DNA of 64,000 nucleotides, taken from the NCBI GenBank assembly GCA_002694745.1, contig NZMY01000053.1, forward strand, positions 47,148 through 111,147. Reading direction: 5' to 3'. The notes beneath the pieces are model-generated. The model saw only the letters and a list, made by a program, of their open reading frames with translations. It was not told where the DNA came from and ran no database searches. Position numbers and translations under genes: made by a program. How positions within the stretch are numbered: the stretch's first letter is position 1; every line of letters begins with the position of its first letter. The stretch comes from Croceicoccus sp. Lineage in GTDB: Bacteria > Pseudomonadota > Alphaproteobacteria > Sphingomonadales > Sphingomonadaceae. Of this stretch, positions 19,459-27,867 are shown piece after piece.

Positions 19459-20742
19459 ATGGATAAAATTGTCATTCAAGGCGGCAAGCGCCTTTCGGGT
19501 ACGCTGCCGATCTCGGGCGCGAAAAATGCCGCTCTTACGCTGCTTCCCTGCGCCTTGCTGACCGAGGAGCCGGTGACGCTGCGCAATCTGCCGCGACTGG
19601 CGGATATCGACCAGTTCCAGCACCTGCTCAACGGTTTCGGCGTATCCACCGCCATCGCCGGTTCGCGGCCCGAGGATTTCGGGCGGGTGATGACGCTGCA
19701 GGCGACCCGGCTGACAAGCACGGTCGCGCCCTATGACATCGTGCGCAAGATGCGCGCCTCGATCCTCGTGCTCGGCCCGCTGCTGGCCCGCGCGGGGGAG
19801 GCGACCGTTTCGCTGCCCGGCGGCTGCGCGATCGGCAACCGGCCTATCGACCTGCACCTGAAGGCACTGGAAGCGATGGGCGCGGAAATCGAACTGGCGG
19901 CGGGCTATGTGCGCGCCCATGCGCCCGATGGCGGGTTGCCGGGGGGTGATTTCACCTTTCCCGTCGTTTCCGTCGGCGCGACCGAGAACGCGCTTATGGC
20001 GGCGGTGCTCGCCAAGGGCACCACGCGGCTGGAAAACGCCGCGCGCGAGCCGGAGATCGTGGACCTTTGCAAGCTGCTGGCCGCGATGGGCGCGGAGATC
20101 GAGGGGATCGGCGAATCCGAACTGACGATCCACGGCGTCGACCGGCTGCACGGCGCGACCTATCGCGTAATGGCCGACCGGATCGAGGCGGGCAGCTATG
20201 CCTGCGCCGCCGCGATCACCGGGGGCGAAGTGTTTCTGAAAGGCGCCGATGCGCATGACATGCGCGCCACAACCCATGCGCTGCGCAATGCGGGCGTCGT
20301 TGTGGAAGAGCGCAAGGACGGCATCCAGATTTCGCCCAACGGCCCGCTGAAAGCCGTCAACATCTCGACCGCGCCGTTTCCCGGCTTTGCCACCGACATG
20401 CAGGCGCAGATGATGGCGCTGCTGTGTCTGGCCGAGGGTACCAGCGTGCTGAACGAGACGATTTTCGAGAACCGCTACATGCACGTGCCCGAACTGAACC
20501 GCATGGGTGCACATATCGAGACCAATGGCCACACGGCGGTGGTCCATGGCGTGAAGAAGCTGACCGGCGCGGAAGTGATGGCGACCGACCTGCGTGCCTC
20601 GATGTCGCTGGTGATTGCGGGGCTCGCCGCCGAGGGCGAGACGACGGTGCACCGGCTCTACCACCTCGACCGCGGATATGAGCGGCTGGAGGAGAAGCTG
20701 CAACTAGTCGGCGCGCAGGTGGAGCGGGTTGGTGGGGATTGA
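19459..20742 (+). CDS. murA: UDP-N-acetylglucosamine 1-carboxyvinyltransferase
   Basis: Catalyses the first committed step of peptidoglycan synthesis, adding enolpyruvate to UDP-GlcNAc. The 427-residue EPSP-synthase-like protein has the active-site loop [11 protein letters not shown] with Cys123, so the fosfomycin-sensitive cysteine is kept (some bacteria carry Asp). Other landmarks are GAKNAALTL near the start and [15 protein letters not shown] sequence (here [14 protein letters not shown]). The length is normal and the gene appears monocistronic. Confidence 0.97.
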   Translation: MDKIVIQGGKRLSGTLPISGAKNAALTLLPCALLTEEPVTLRNLPRLADIDQFQHLLNGFGVSTAIAGSRPEDFGRVMTLQATRLTSTVAPYDIVRKMRASILVLGPLLARAGEATVSLPGGCAIGNRPIDLHLKALEAMGAEIELAAGYVRAHAPDGGLPGGDFTFPVVSVGATENALMAAVLAKGTTRLENAAREPEIVDLCKLLAAMGAEIEGIGESELTIHGVDRLHGATYRVMADRIEAGSYACAAAITGGEVFLKGADAHDMRATTHALRNAGVVVEERKDGIQISPNGPLKAVNISTAPFPGFATDMQAQMMALLCLAEGTSVLNETIFENRYMHVPELNRMGAHIETNGHTAVVHGVKKLTGAEVMATDLRASMSLVIAGLAAEGETTVHRLYHLDRGYERLEEKLQLVGAQVERVGGD

Positions 20743-20804
20743 TTGGGGCTTTAGAGGGCCGGTCGTTAAAGGCCGGGCGTCTGCCAACGACCGATTGCGG
20801 ACCT

Positions 20805-21245
20805 TTAATAGGGTCCGTTGCATTCCGGCTGTGAGATGTTGTTCCGCGACGCGTCGGTTTGGAACGTAATAACGCTGCAACCTCCCCCAGCCACGGCAGG
20901 AAGGTTGAATTCGCTTGGGACCCACTCTCGTTCACCCGGATCGGCAACGCCATAATTAGGCTCGTTACAAGGATATTCGGTTGGGTGCCGGCTGAGGCAG
21001 TCCGCGCTTACTAAGTCTCGCCGCTCGCTACTGTTTGGATAGTGTCGCACGAAGACACCGATAATCGCGCCGTTTTCCCGTTCGAAGAAATATTGAGAAT
21101 AATCTTCAATTTCAGTGAAAGATATATCACTGTCCCGAACAGCTTCCTCCATTCGATCTGCTACATCATCGTTGGGGGATCTCCCGCAAGCCGAACAAAC
21201 CAAGCTGAGAAAAATCAGTGAATGAGTTCGACGACGCTGGTCCAT
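20805..21245 (-). CDS. Orphan small secreted protein or lipoprotein
   Basis: A 146-residue protein that I do not recognise. The N-terminus MDQRRRTHSLIFLSLVCSACG looks like a lipoprotein signal with Cys at about residue 20, although the -3 position is Cys rather than Leu, so the lipobox is imperfect. The rest is acidic with three further cysteines that could form disulfides (SADCLS, YPCNEP, GGGCSV). Codon usage is visibly more AT-rich than in the neighbours, and the 20743-21371 stretch separates two core genes, so recent acquisition is plausible. Confidence 0.6.
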   Translation of the reverse strand: MDQRRRTHSLIFLSLVCSACGRSPNDDVADRMEEAVRDSDISFTEIEDYSQYFFERENGAIIGVFVRHYPNSSERRDLVSADCLSRHPTEYPCNEPNYGVADPGEREWVPSEFNLPAVAGGGCSVITFQTDASRNNISQPECNGPY

Positions 21246-21371
21246 ATCGTGACTCCAAATGTAGTCGGATACAGCAAGATGCCGCCTTATAAAGGATTGC
21301 TTCTAACGTCAGCTTCCCACCCCATAGCTGACTCAAAAGTGCGCTAGCCGAAGCCCCGAAACCGGCCCTGC

Positions 21372-21788
21372 TCAATCCCAACTCTTCACCGCCCCACGCT
21401 TCGCCTTCACCTCGCCGCGTTCCTTCTTCGACTTCAGGCGCTTCACCTTGCCCACGCAGTTGACGCGGGTCTTGGCGCGTTTCTTGGGCTGGACCATCGC
21501 CTGTTCGAGCAATTCGGTCAGCCGGTCGCGCGCGTCGCTGCGGTTGGCGTCCTGCGTGCGGAAGCGTTTCGCCTCGATCAGCAGGTCGCCACTGGCGGTG
21601 AGCTTGCTGCCCGCGATGCGCTGCAAGCGGTGGAAGATCGGCTGCGGCAGGTTCAGCGCATAGATATTGACGCGCAGCTGCACCGCGGTCGCCACCTTGT
21701 TGACGTTCTGCCCGCCGGGGCCGGAGGCGGTGACGAACCGCTCCTCGGCCAAGGCGTGAGCGCGGTCGATTATTCCTCCGCCGGCCAT
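21372..21788 (-). CDS. arfB: Alternative ribosome-rescue peptidyl-tRNA hydrolase ArfB (YaeJ)
   Basis: Releases peptides from stalled ribosomes without needing a stop codon. The 138-residue protein has the catalytic GGQ at residues 25-27 (SGPGGQNVNK), the short ArfB core, and a very basic Lys/Arg-rich C-terminal tail that in ArfB inserts into the empty mRNA channel. It lacks the codon-recognition domain of RF1/RF2. It is the last gene of the polA operon and overlaps the RluA-type gene by 19 bp. Confidence 0.95.
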   Translation of the reverse strand: MAGGGIIDRAHALAEERFVTASGPGGQNVNKVATAVQLRVNIYALNLPQPIFHRLQRIAGSKLTASGDLLIEAKRFRTQDANRSDARDRLTELLEQAMVQPKKRAKTRVNCVGKVKRLKSKKERGEVKAKRGAVKSWD

Positions 21789-22471
21789 TCTTTACCCACT
21801 GGCCATTCTATCGTTTCCGGAAATTCGGGGCACAGCCGCGCGAAATCGGCGGGCAGAGGCGCGGCGGCGCTGATCGGGTCCTTGCCGTCGCGTTGCACGA
21901 TCAGTTCGGCGGCATGCAGCATGGTGCGGCCCGCGCCTTTTCCGTCCCCATAGACCGGATCCCCAAGCAGCGGGAAACCCAGCCCCGCCAGCGCATGAAT
22001 GCGGATCTGGTGCGTGCGGCCGGTTTCCGGGGCGAAGGCAACCGCGGTGACGCCATCCTTCACGCCCAGCTTCTTCCAATGCGTCACCGAAGGCTTGCCC
22101 TTCTTCGCCGCGATCATGCGCCAGCCCTTTTCGGCGCTGCTGATCTTGGACAGCGACAGCGCGATGGTGCCCTCTTCCTCCGCCAGTTCGCCCGCGACGA
22201 GCCCGATGTAATGCTTGGTCACCGCGCGCGCCTCGAACGCGGCGTTGAAGCGCTTGAGCGCCTTGGGATTACGCGCCAGCAGCAGGCAGCCCGACGTATC
22301 GGTGTCGAGCCGGTGGACCGGCACCGGATCGCGCTGAAAGCCCAGCCGCAGCGTGCCGAGATGATCCTCAAGGCTCGGCCCGCCCGCGCGGGGGCGTTCG
22401 ATGGGAAGTCCGGCGGGCTTGTCGATGACCAGCGCTTCGCCGTCCTCGAACACTATATCGATATCTTTCAT
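21770..22471 (-). CDS. RluA-family RNA pseudouridine synthase
   Basis: Converts specific uridines in rRNA or tRNA to pseudouridine. The 233-residue protein starts at ATG 22471 and shows the catalytic HRLDTDTSG with Asp56, the ETGRTHQIRIH motif and HAAEL near the C-terminus. No S4 domain is present. The target base cannot be told from sequence. It overlaps the aminotransferase upstream by 4 bp (ATGA) and arfB downstream by 19 bp, so translation should be coupled. Confidence 0.93.
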   Translation of the reverse strand: MKDIDIVFEDGEALVIDKPAGLPIERPRAGGPSLEDHLGTLRLGFQRDPVPVHRLDTDTSGCLLLARNPKALKRFNAAFEARAVTKHYIGLVAGELAEEEGTIALSLSKISSAEKGWRMIAAKKGKPSVTHWKKLGVKDGVTAVAFAPETGRTHQIRIHALAGLGFPLLGDPVYGDGKGAGRTMLHAAELIVQRDGKDPISAAAPLPADFARLCPEFPETIEWPVGKEWPAEE

Positions 22472-23682
22472 AATGCTTTGACCGCCGTTTCGATGCGCTG
22501 CAGCGCCGTGCGTAATGTGTCTTCGCTTGCCGCGAAACTGATGCGAAATCCCGCTAGCCCGCAATGCGCCCCGCCGAATGCCGAGGCGGGCACCACGGCA
22601 ACCCCGTGTTCGAGCAGATGGAGCGCCAGCGCGCCGTCGTCCGCTATCTTACCTCCAATCAGGGGCGCGGCTTCGACAAGGCAATAGAACGCGCCATCGG
22701 GCACCGGCGTCGACAGGCCGGGCATGGCATTGATCGCCGCGCACACCAGATCGCGGCGCGCGCGGAAGATGTCGCGCCAGTCGCCGAGGAATGCCTGCGA
22801 TCCCTCCATCGCCGCGACCGCGCCTGCCTGGCTGATCGAGCAGGGATTTCCGCTGCTATGCGATTGCAGCCGCTCCATCGCGAGGATCAGCCATTCGGGC
22901 CCGGTCGCGAACCCGATCCGCAGCCCGGTCATCGCGTGGCTTTTCGATACGCCCGACACCGTCAGGACGCGCCCCGAGTCACCATTGGCCGCCAGATCGG
23001 GCCGCAGTGCCGCCAGCGTGGCATGGTCGCCGCCGTTATAGCGCAAGGGCGCATAGATATCGTCGCTCATCACCAGAACATGCGGATGACGGTCCAGCAC
23101 ATCGGCTATTGCCAGCAATTCGTCCGCCGGGAAGACCGCGCCGGTGGGATTGCCGGGGCTGTTGAGCAGCAGCCAGCGGGTACGCGGGGTGATCGCCGCT
23201 TCTAGCGCCTTGGCGGTAAAGCGGAAGGCGCTGGCGGGTGTGGTCGGCAGCGGCACGACGCTGGCGCCCGCGAAACGCGCGATCTCAGGATAGCTAACCC
23301 ACCAGGGGGCGGGGATCACCACCTCGTCGCCGGGATCGATCGTGGCGCATAGAGCATGAAAGATCGCCTGCTTGCCGCCCGCGCTGATCGTGACATTGGC
23401 GGGGCTGGCCTCGATGCCCAGATCGCGGGTGAAATGCAGCGCCGCGGCGCGTTTTGCCTCGCTCGTGCCGCCGACGGGCGTATAGCGGGTGCGGCCGTCG
23501 CGCAGGGCCTGCTGCATGGCCTCTACCACATGGTCCGGCGTGGCCAGATCGGGTTCGCCCACCGACAGCGAGATGATGTCGCGCCCGGCCTCGCGCAGGC
23601 TGGTGGCGCAGTCGGTCATGGCGGTGGTCTGCGACGGCTCGATGCGCTGAAGGGCCGCTGAGAGGGAAGGATGGCTCTTCAT
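22468..23682 (-). CDS. PLP-dependent class I/II aminotransferase
   Basis: Fold-type I aminotransferase of 404 residues. It contains the NSPGNPTGAVF motif, DDIYAPLRYN and the Schiff-base Lys247 in SGVSKSHAMTGLRIGF, with FRISFAAS near the C-terminus carrying the carboxylate-binding Arg. Sequence style is close to aspartate/aromatic aminotransferases, but the substrate cannot be fixed. The start at 23682 overlaps the preceding gene by 4 bp. Confidence 0.92.
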   Translation of the reverse strand: MKSHPSLSAALQRIEPSQTTAMTDCATSLREAGRDIISLSVGEPDLATPDHVVEAMQQALRDGRTRYTPVGGTSEAKRAAALHFTRDLGIEASPANVTISAGGKQAIFHALCATIDPGDEVVIPAPWWVSYPEIARFAGASVVPLPTTPASAFRFTAKALEAAITPRTRWLLLNSPGNPTGAVFPADELLAIADVLDRHPHVLVMSDDIYAPLRYNGGDHATLAALRPDLAANGDSGRVLTVSGVSKSHAMTGLRIGFATGPEWLILAMERLQSHSSGNPCSISQAGAVAAMEGSQAFLGDWRDIFRARRDLVCAAINAMPGLSTPVPDGAFYCLVEAAPLIGGKIADDGALALHLLEHGVAVVPASAFGGAHCGLAGFRISFAASEDTLRTALQRIETAVKAL

Positions 23683-24338
23683 GCGGACACCAGTTTCGCG
23701 TGCACCAGTCCGCGCAGCGAATTGCCGATAATCAGCCCCTCCTGCAAATCGCCTGCGCGCAATTCCGCCTCTTTCGCGCGGCCTTCCTCGATCAGCGAAC
23801 GGCGCAGCACGCCGGGCAGCAGGCCCAGCGACAGGGGCGGGGTCAGCAGGCAATCGCCGCGATCGACGAACACGCTGGTAAAGCTTCCCTCGGTCACCAG
23901 CCCGTCTTCCCGGATGAGGATCGCTTCCTTCGCGCCCCGGTTTTCGGCCTCGACGCGGGCTTCGTCGTAAAAGCCCCGGTCGCTGGTCTTGTGACGCAGG
24001 CGCGGATCGTTCGCTTCGATGTCCAGCCTGACGAGCGCGACGGGCACCGGCTCGATCAGCGGGTCGGGATATTTGCTTAGGCGGATCGCGAATTGACCGC
24101 CGCGCTGCAGTTCGATCTTCAGCCGCGCCGGTTCGCGGTGCGTAAAGCACACCGCCTGCACCTCGTTGCGGATCGCATGGCGGTCGCACTCGAAACCCAG
24201 TTCGGCGGCGCTCTGCTTCATCCGCTCGAGATGGAACTCGATCATGGGGACGCCCTTTTGCGGATCATAGCCCATCGTCTCGATGAGCATCGTGTCGGGC
24301 GCAAGGGCACGGGCTCGCGCAGCGTCGCTCACGCTCAA
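23679..24338 (-). CDS. Class IV aminotransferase, PabC (aminodeoxychorismate lyase)-like
   Basis: A 219-residue fold-type IV PLP enzyme. The probable PLP Lys is in RHKTSDRGFYDEA (about residue 114), and the family blocks LVTEGSFTSVFV, TPPLSLGLLPGVLR and GNSLRGLVHAKL are present. This version resembles the C-terminal half of PabB-PabC fusions, so release of p-aminobenzoate for folate is the likeliest role, but D-amino-acid or branched-chain specificity is not excluded. It overlaps polA by 4 bp. Confidence 0.85.
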   Translation of the reverse strand: MSVSDAARARALAPDTMLIETMGYDPQKGVPMIEFHLERMKQSAAELGFECDRHAIRNEVQAVCFTHREPARLKIELQRGGQFAIRLSKYPDPLIEPVPVALVRLDIEANDPRLRHKTSDRGFYDEARVEAENRGAKEAILIREDGLVTEGSFTSVFVDRGDCLLTPPLSLGLLPGVLRRSLIEEGRAKEAELRAGDLQEGLIIGNSLRGLVHAKLVSA

Positions 24339-27232
24339 TGCGCGGCCCCCCAGCTGTGGCCGGTGCCGATCTCGATACCCAGCGGCACCGACAATTCGAC
24401 CGATGGCAGCGCGGCTTCGGCCATCACCCGCTCGATCACCGGAGAGGCGGCGGCCACATCGCCTTCGGGCAGTTCGAACACCAGCTCGTCATGCACCTGC
24501 AGCAGCATCCTGACATGGCCGAGCCCGGCGTCATGCAGCGCGGGCATCATGCGCACCATCGCGCGCTTGATGATGTCGGCGCTGGTCCCCTGGATCGGCG
24601 CGTTGATCGCGGCGCGTTCGGCGCCCTGCCGTTCGTTGGGGTTCTTGGCGTTGATATTGCGGAAATGGGTTTTCCGCCCGAACAGCGTTTCGGAATAGCC
24701 GGTCTCGCGCACTCGCTCCAGCGTGTGCACGATATATTTCTGGATGCCGGGGAAGCGGTCGAAATAGCGGTCGATCACGGCCTGCGCCTCATCCGCATCG
24801 GTGCCGAGGCGGCCGGCAAGGCCCCAGCGCGAAATGCCGTAGAGGATGGCGAAATTGATCGTCTTGGCCTGCGCGCGGGTATCGCGGTTGACCTCGCCAT
24901 ACATCTCCTTCGCGGTGCGGGCGTGGATGTCCTCGCCATTGGCGAAGGCTTCCTTCAGCGGCGGGACGTCGGCCATGTGCGCGGCAAGGCGCAGTTCGAT
25001 CTGCGAATAGTCGGCGGCAAGCAGCACATTGCCCTCTTCCGCCACGAAAGCCTCTCGAATCTGTCGGCCGGTTTCGGTGCGGATCGGGATGTTCTGCAGG
25101 TTCGGATCGGTGGAGGACAGCCGTCCCGTCTGCGCGCCGACCAGGCTATAGCTGGTGTGCACGCGGCCCGTGTTCGGGTTGATCGCCTGCTGCAAAGCCT
25201 CGGTATAGGTGGAGCGCAGTTTCGACAGGCCGCGCCATTCCAGCACCTTGCTGGCCATCGGCACGCCTTCGCCCGCCAGCTTTTCCAGCACGGTCTGGTC
25301 GGTCGAGAACTGGCCGCTCTTGCCCTTTCGCCCGCCTTTCAGGCCCATCTTGTCGAACAATATGTCGCCCAGCTGCTTGGGACTGCCGATGGCAAAGCTT
25401 TCGCCCGCCATTTCGTGCACCTCGGCCTCGAGCGTTGCGATCTGCTCGGCGAATTCGCCCGACAGGCGCGCCAGATGCTCGCGGTCGACATTGATGCCGT
25501 TGCGTTCCATCATGGCGATGACGGGGATCAGCGGGCGGTCTACGTTTTCGTAGATGCGCGTCCCGCCTTCGTCCGACAGCCGCTGGCGGAGCACTCGGTG
25601 CAGGCGCCAGGTGACATCCGCATCCTCGGCCGCATAGCGCGTCGCCTTGTCGAGCGGCACGGCGCTGAACGGGATCTGCTTCTTGCCCGTTCCGCAGATG
25701 TCCTTGAAGGTCAGGGTGGTGTGGCCAAGATGCGTCTGGCTGAGCGAATCCATGCCATGCGCCTGCCCGATGCCCCCGCCGCCGCGCCCGGCGTCGAGGT
25801 CGAAGGACAGGATCATCGTGTCGTCCACCGGCGCGACTTCGATGCCGCAGCGCTGCAGCACGGTCAGGTCGTATTTGATGTTCTGGCCGATCTTCAGCAC
25901 CGCATCGCTTTCCAGCAGCGGCTTCAGCCGGGCGAGCGCCTCTGCCTTCGGAATCTGCTGCGGCTTCTCGGCGAACATGTCGTCGCTGCCGTGGGCAAGC
26001 GGGATGTAGCAGGCATCGTTCGGACCCAGCGCCAGGCTGATCCCGGCAAGCTCCGCCTGCATCGAATCGAGCGAGCTGGTTTCCGTATCGATCGCCACCG
26101 CATGCGCCGCGAAGGCGCGCGCGATCCATGCGTCGAGACGCTCGAGCGTGGTCACGCATTCATAGGCGTCGAGATCGACCGCGGGCCATTCGGGCAGCGG
26201 CTGACGGGTTCCTGCTGCGTTGTCGGCTGCGGCGTTCGCCGGTTTCGCAGGGTTTAATTCGGTCGGCCGCGAAGGGCTGCCTGCGCCTGCGCCCAGCCGC
26301 TTCAGCAGGCTGGTGAAGCCGTGCGTCGACAGGAAGTCGGCCAGCGGCTCCTTGGGAATGCCGTCGAGCGCGAAATCATCGAGCGGCATGGGAAGCGGGC
26401 AGTCTTCCTTCAGCTGCACCAGTTCGCGCGAGAGGCGCGCCATATCCGCATGCTCGATCAGATTCTCGCGCATCTTGGATTTCTTCATCTCGGGCGCGGC
26501 GGCCAGCACGCTTTCGAGATCGCCATATTCGTTGATCAGCTTTTCGGCGGTCTTGGGCCCGATGCCGCGCACGCCCGGCACATTGTCGACCGAATCGCCC
26601 ATCAGCGCGAGGACATCGCCCAGCTTTTCTGGGGGAACGCCGAACTTCTCGACCACCTCGGCAATCTCGATCCGCGCGTTCTTCATTGTGTCGAGCATGT
26701 CTATGCAGCCGCCCTCGACCCCGTCATCGGGATCGCCGCATTTGCCGACCAGCTGCATCAAGTCCTTGTCCGACGATACGATCGTGACGTCCCAGCCCTT
26801 GCGCGTTGCGGCACGGGCATAGCTGGCGATCAGATCGTCCGCCTCCAGCATGTCCTCCTCGATACAGGGGAGGGAGAACGCCCGGGTCGCCTCGCGGATC
26901 AGGGGGAATTGCGGCACCAGATCCTCGGGCGGGGGCGGGCGGTTCGCCTTGTAATCGGCATAGAGATCGTGGCGAAAGCTCTGCGAGGCCTTGTCGAAGA
27001 TGACGGCCAGATGCGTCGGTCCATCGGCGTCATCGAGATCCTGCGCCAGCTTCCACAGCATGGTGGTATAACCATAGACCGCGCCTACCGGCGTTCCCTG
27101 CGGGTTCGTCAGCGGCGGCAGGCGGTGATAGGCGCGGAAAATATAGGCCGAGCCGTCGACCAGATAGAGATGCGGCTTGCGCGCGTCGCCGTCGGCGGGC
27201 TGGGCGGGGGCTGTTTCGATCGCTTCGCTCAT
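24335..27232 (-). CDS. polA: DNA polymerase I
   Basis: Repair and Okazaki-fragment polymerase. The 965-residue product has all three domains: N-terminal 5' nuclease (YLVDGSAYIFRAYHRLPP), 3'-5' exonuclease (VAIDTETSSLDSMQAE, about residue 365), and family A polymerase with LLAADYSQIELRLAAH and the LLQVHDELVFE palm motif. ATG 27232 (MSEAIE) is taken as the start; ATG 27238 is possible and neither has a clear ribosome site. It heads a five-gene operon with overlapping reading frames. Confidence 0.96.
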   Translation of the reverse strand: MSEAIETAPAQPADGDARKPHLYLVDGSAYIFRAYHRLPPLTNPQGTPVGAVYGYTTMLWKLAQDLDDADGPTHLAVIFDKASQSFRHDLYADYKANRPPPPEDLVPQFPLIREATRAFSLPCIEEDMLEADDLIASYARAATRKGWDVTIVSSDKDLMQLVGKCGDPDDGVEGGCIDMLDTMKNARIEIAEVVEKFGVPPEKLGDVLALMGDSVDNVPGVRGIGPKTAEKLINEYGDLESVLAAAPEMKKSKMRENLIEHADMARLSRELVQLKEDCPLPMPLDDFALDGIPKEPLADFLSTHGFTSLLKRLGAGAGSPSRPTELNPAKPANAAADNAAGTRQPLPEWPAVDLDAYECVTTLERLDAWIARAFAAHAVAIDTETSSLDSMQAELAGISLALGPNDACYIPLAHGSDDMFAEKPQQIPKAEALARLKPLLESDAVLKIGQNIKYDLTVLQRCGIEVAPVDDTMILSFDLDAGRGGGGIGQAHGMDSLSQTHLGHTTLTFKDICGTGKKQIPFSAVPLDKATRYAAEDADVTWRLHRVLRQRLSDEGGTRIYENVDRPLIPVIAMMERNGINVDREHLARLSGEFAEQIATLEAEVHEMAGESFAIGSPKQLGDILFDKMGLKGGRKGKSGQFSTDQTVLEKLAGEGVPMASKVLEWRGLSKLRSTYTEALQQAINPNTGRVHTSYSLVGAQTGRLSSTDPNLQNIPIRTETGRQIREAFVAEEGNVLLAADYSQIELRLAAHMADVPPLKEAFANGEDIHARTAKEMYGEVNRDTRAQAKTINFAILYGISRWGLAGRLGTDADEAQAVIDRYFDRFPGIQKYIVHTLERVRETGYSETLFGRKTHFRNINAKNPNERQGAERAAINAPIQGTSADIIKRAMVRMMPALHDAGLGHVRMLLQVHDELVFELPEGDVAAASPVIERVMAEAALPSVELSVPLGIEIGTGHSWGAAH

Positions 27233-27503
27233 GATCATTCGGCGGTAGCAGCGAGGGGCGTGGAAATCATGCCCCATCTGCGCCGATTGCGGCGCCATTT
27301 TTGTGGGTGCCCACCGGTTTTTGCGATGACGCGCCCTAATCTGGCCATATTCCTGTTTTAGACGGATTATGCGGAGCCATGCGTTGCCGCTTGCATCCCT
27401 TTGCGGATGGGTTTATCTGTGCGCCACGAGGTTCGGGAGACCGGGCTTCGCGTGAAGCCATATAAATCCAGCTTCACGTTCATTCGGAATAAGGATGCAT
27501 TTC

Positions 27504-27776
27504 ATGCGCAAGATCATTCTCGCCGCTGCCGCTGCCGGCGCTGCCCTCACCCTCGCCGCCTGCTCGGAAGGCACCGAGGAAAACGCCGAAGCCACCATGG
27601 ATTCGATGGCTGCTGACGCCGACGCCAACATGGACGCCGTCGAAGCGACTGCTGAAGACGCTGCCATGGATGCCGAAATGGCTGCCGATTCGGCCGTCGA
27701 AGCGACCGACGAAGCTGCTGCTGAAGTCGAAGCCGACGTGCAGGACGAAAGCGTCGCAGAAGCTCAGGCTGACTGA
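27504..27776 (+). CDS. Small acidic Ala/Asp/Glu-rich lipoprotein
   Basis: A 90-residue protein with a clear lipoprotein signal (MRKIILAA..., lipobox LAAC-S). Everything after Cys is almost only Ala, Glu, Asp, Met, Val and Thr with quasi-repeats of the form MDxxAAD and VEATxE, suggesting an extended acidic helix or coiled coil. ATG 27504 was chosen over 27495 because AAGGA lies 8 bp upstream. The protein lacks Lys, Arg and aromatic residues after the signal. The function is unknown; ion binding or envelope spacing are guesses. A perfect terminator follows. Confidence 0.85.
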   Translation: MRKIILAAAAAGAALTLAACSEGTEENAEATMDSMAADADANMDAVEATAEDAAMDAEMAADSAVEATDEAAAEVEADVQDESVAEAQAD

Positions 27777-27812
27777 TCGACCTTTCGCCGTCCTTCGGGA
27801 CACGCGAACAGA

Positions 27813-27850
27813 AAGGGCGCGGAAGGATCATCCTTCCGCGCCCTTTTCTT
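27813..27850. terminator. Strong rho-independent terminator between convergent genes
   Basis: A perfect 15-bp stem AAGGGCGCGGAAGGA/TCCTTCCGCGCCCTT (27813-27827, 27831-27845) with a 3-base TCA loop, followed by TTCTT on the plus strand and by TTCTG on the minus strand. It ends the small lipoprotein gene and lies 18 bp beyond the end of the beta-lactamase-like gene. Confidence 0.93.
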
Positions 27851-27867
27851 TGGTCCGGTCTTTACAG

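Noticed and set aside
27401..27616. A 71-codon plus-strand frame overlapping the small acidic lipoprotein
   Set aside because: It is out of frame with the lipoprotein, which has a clean signal peptide and ribosome site; the alternative product has no recognisable features.
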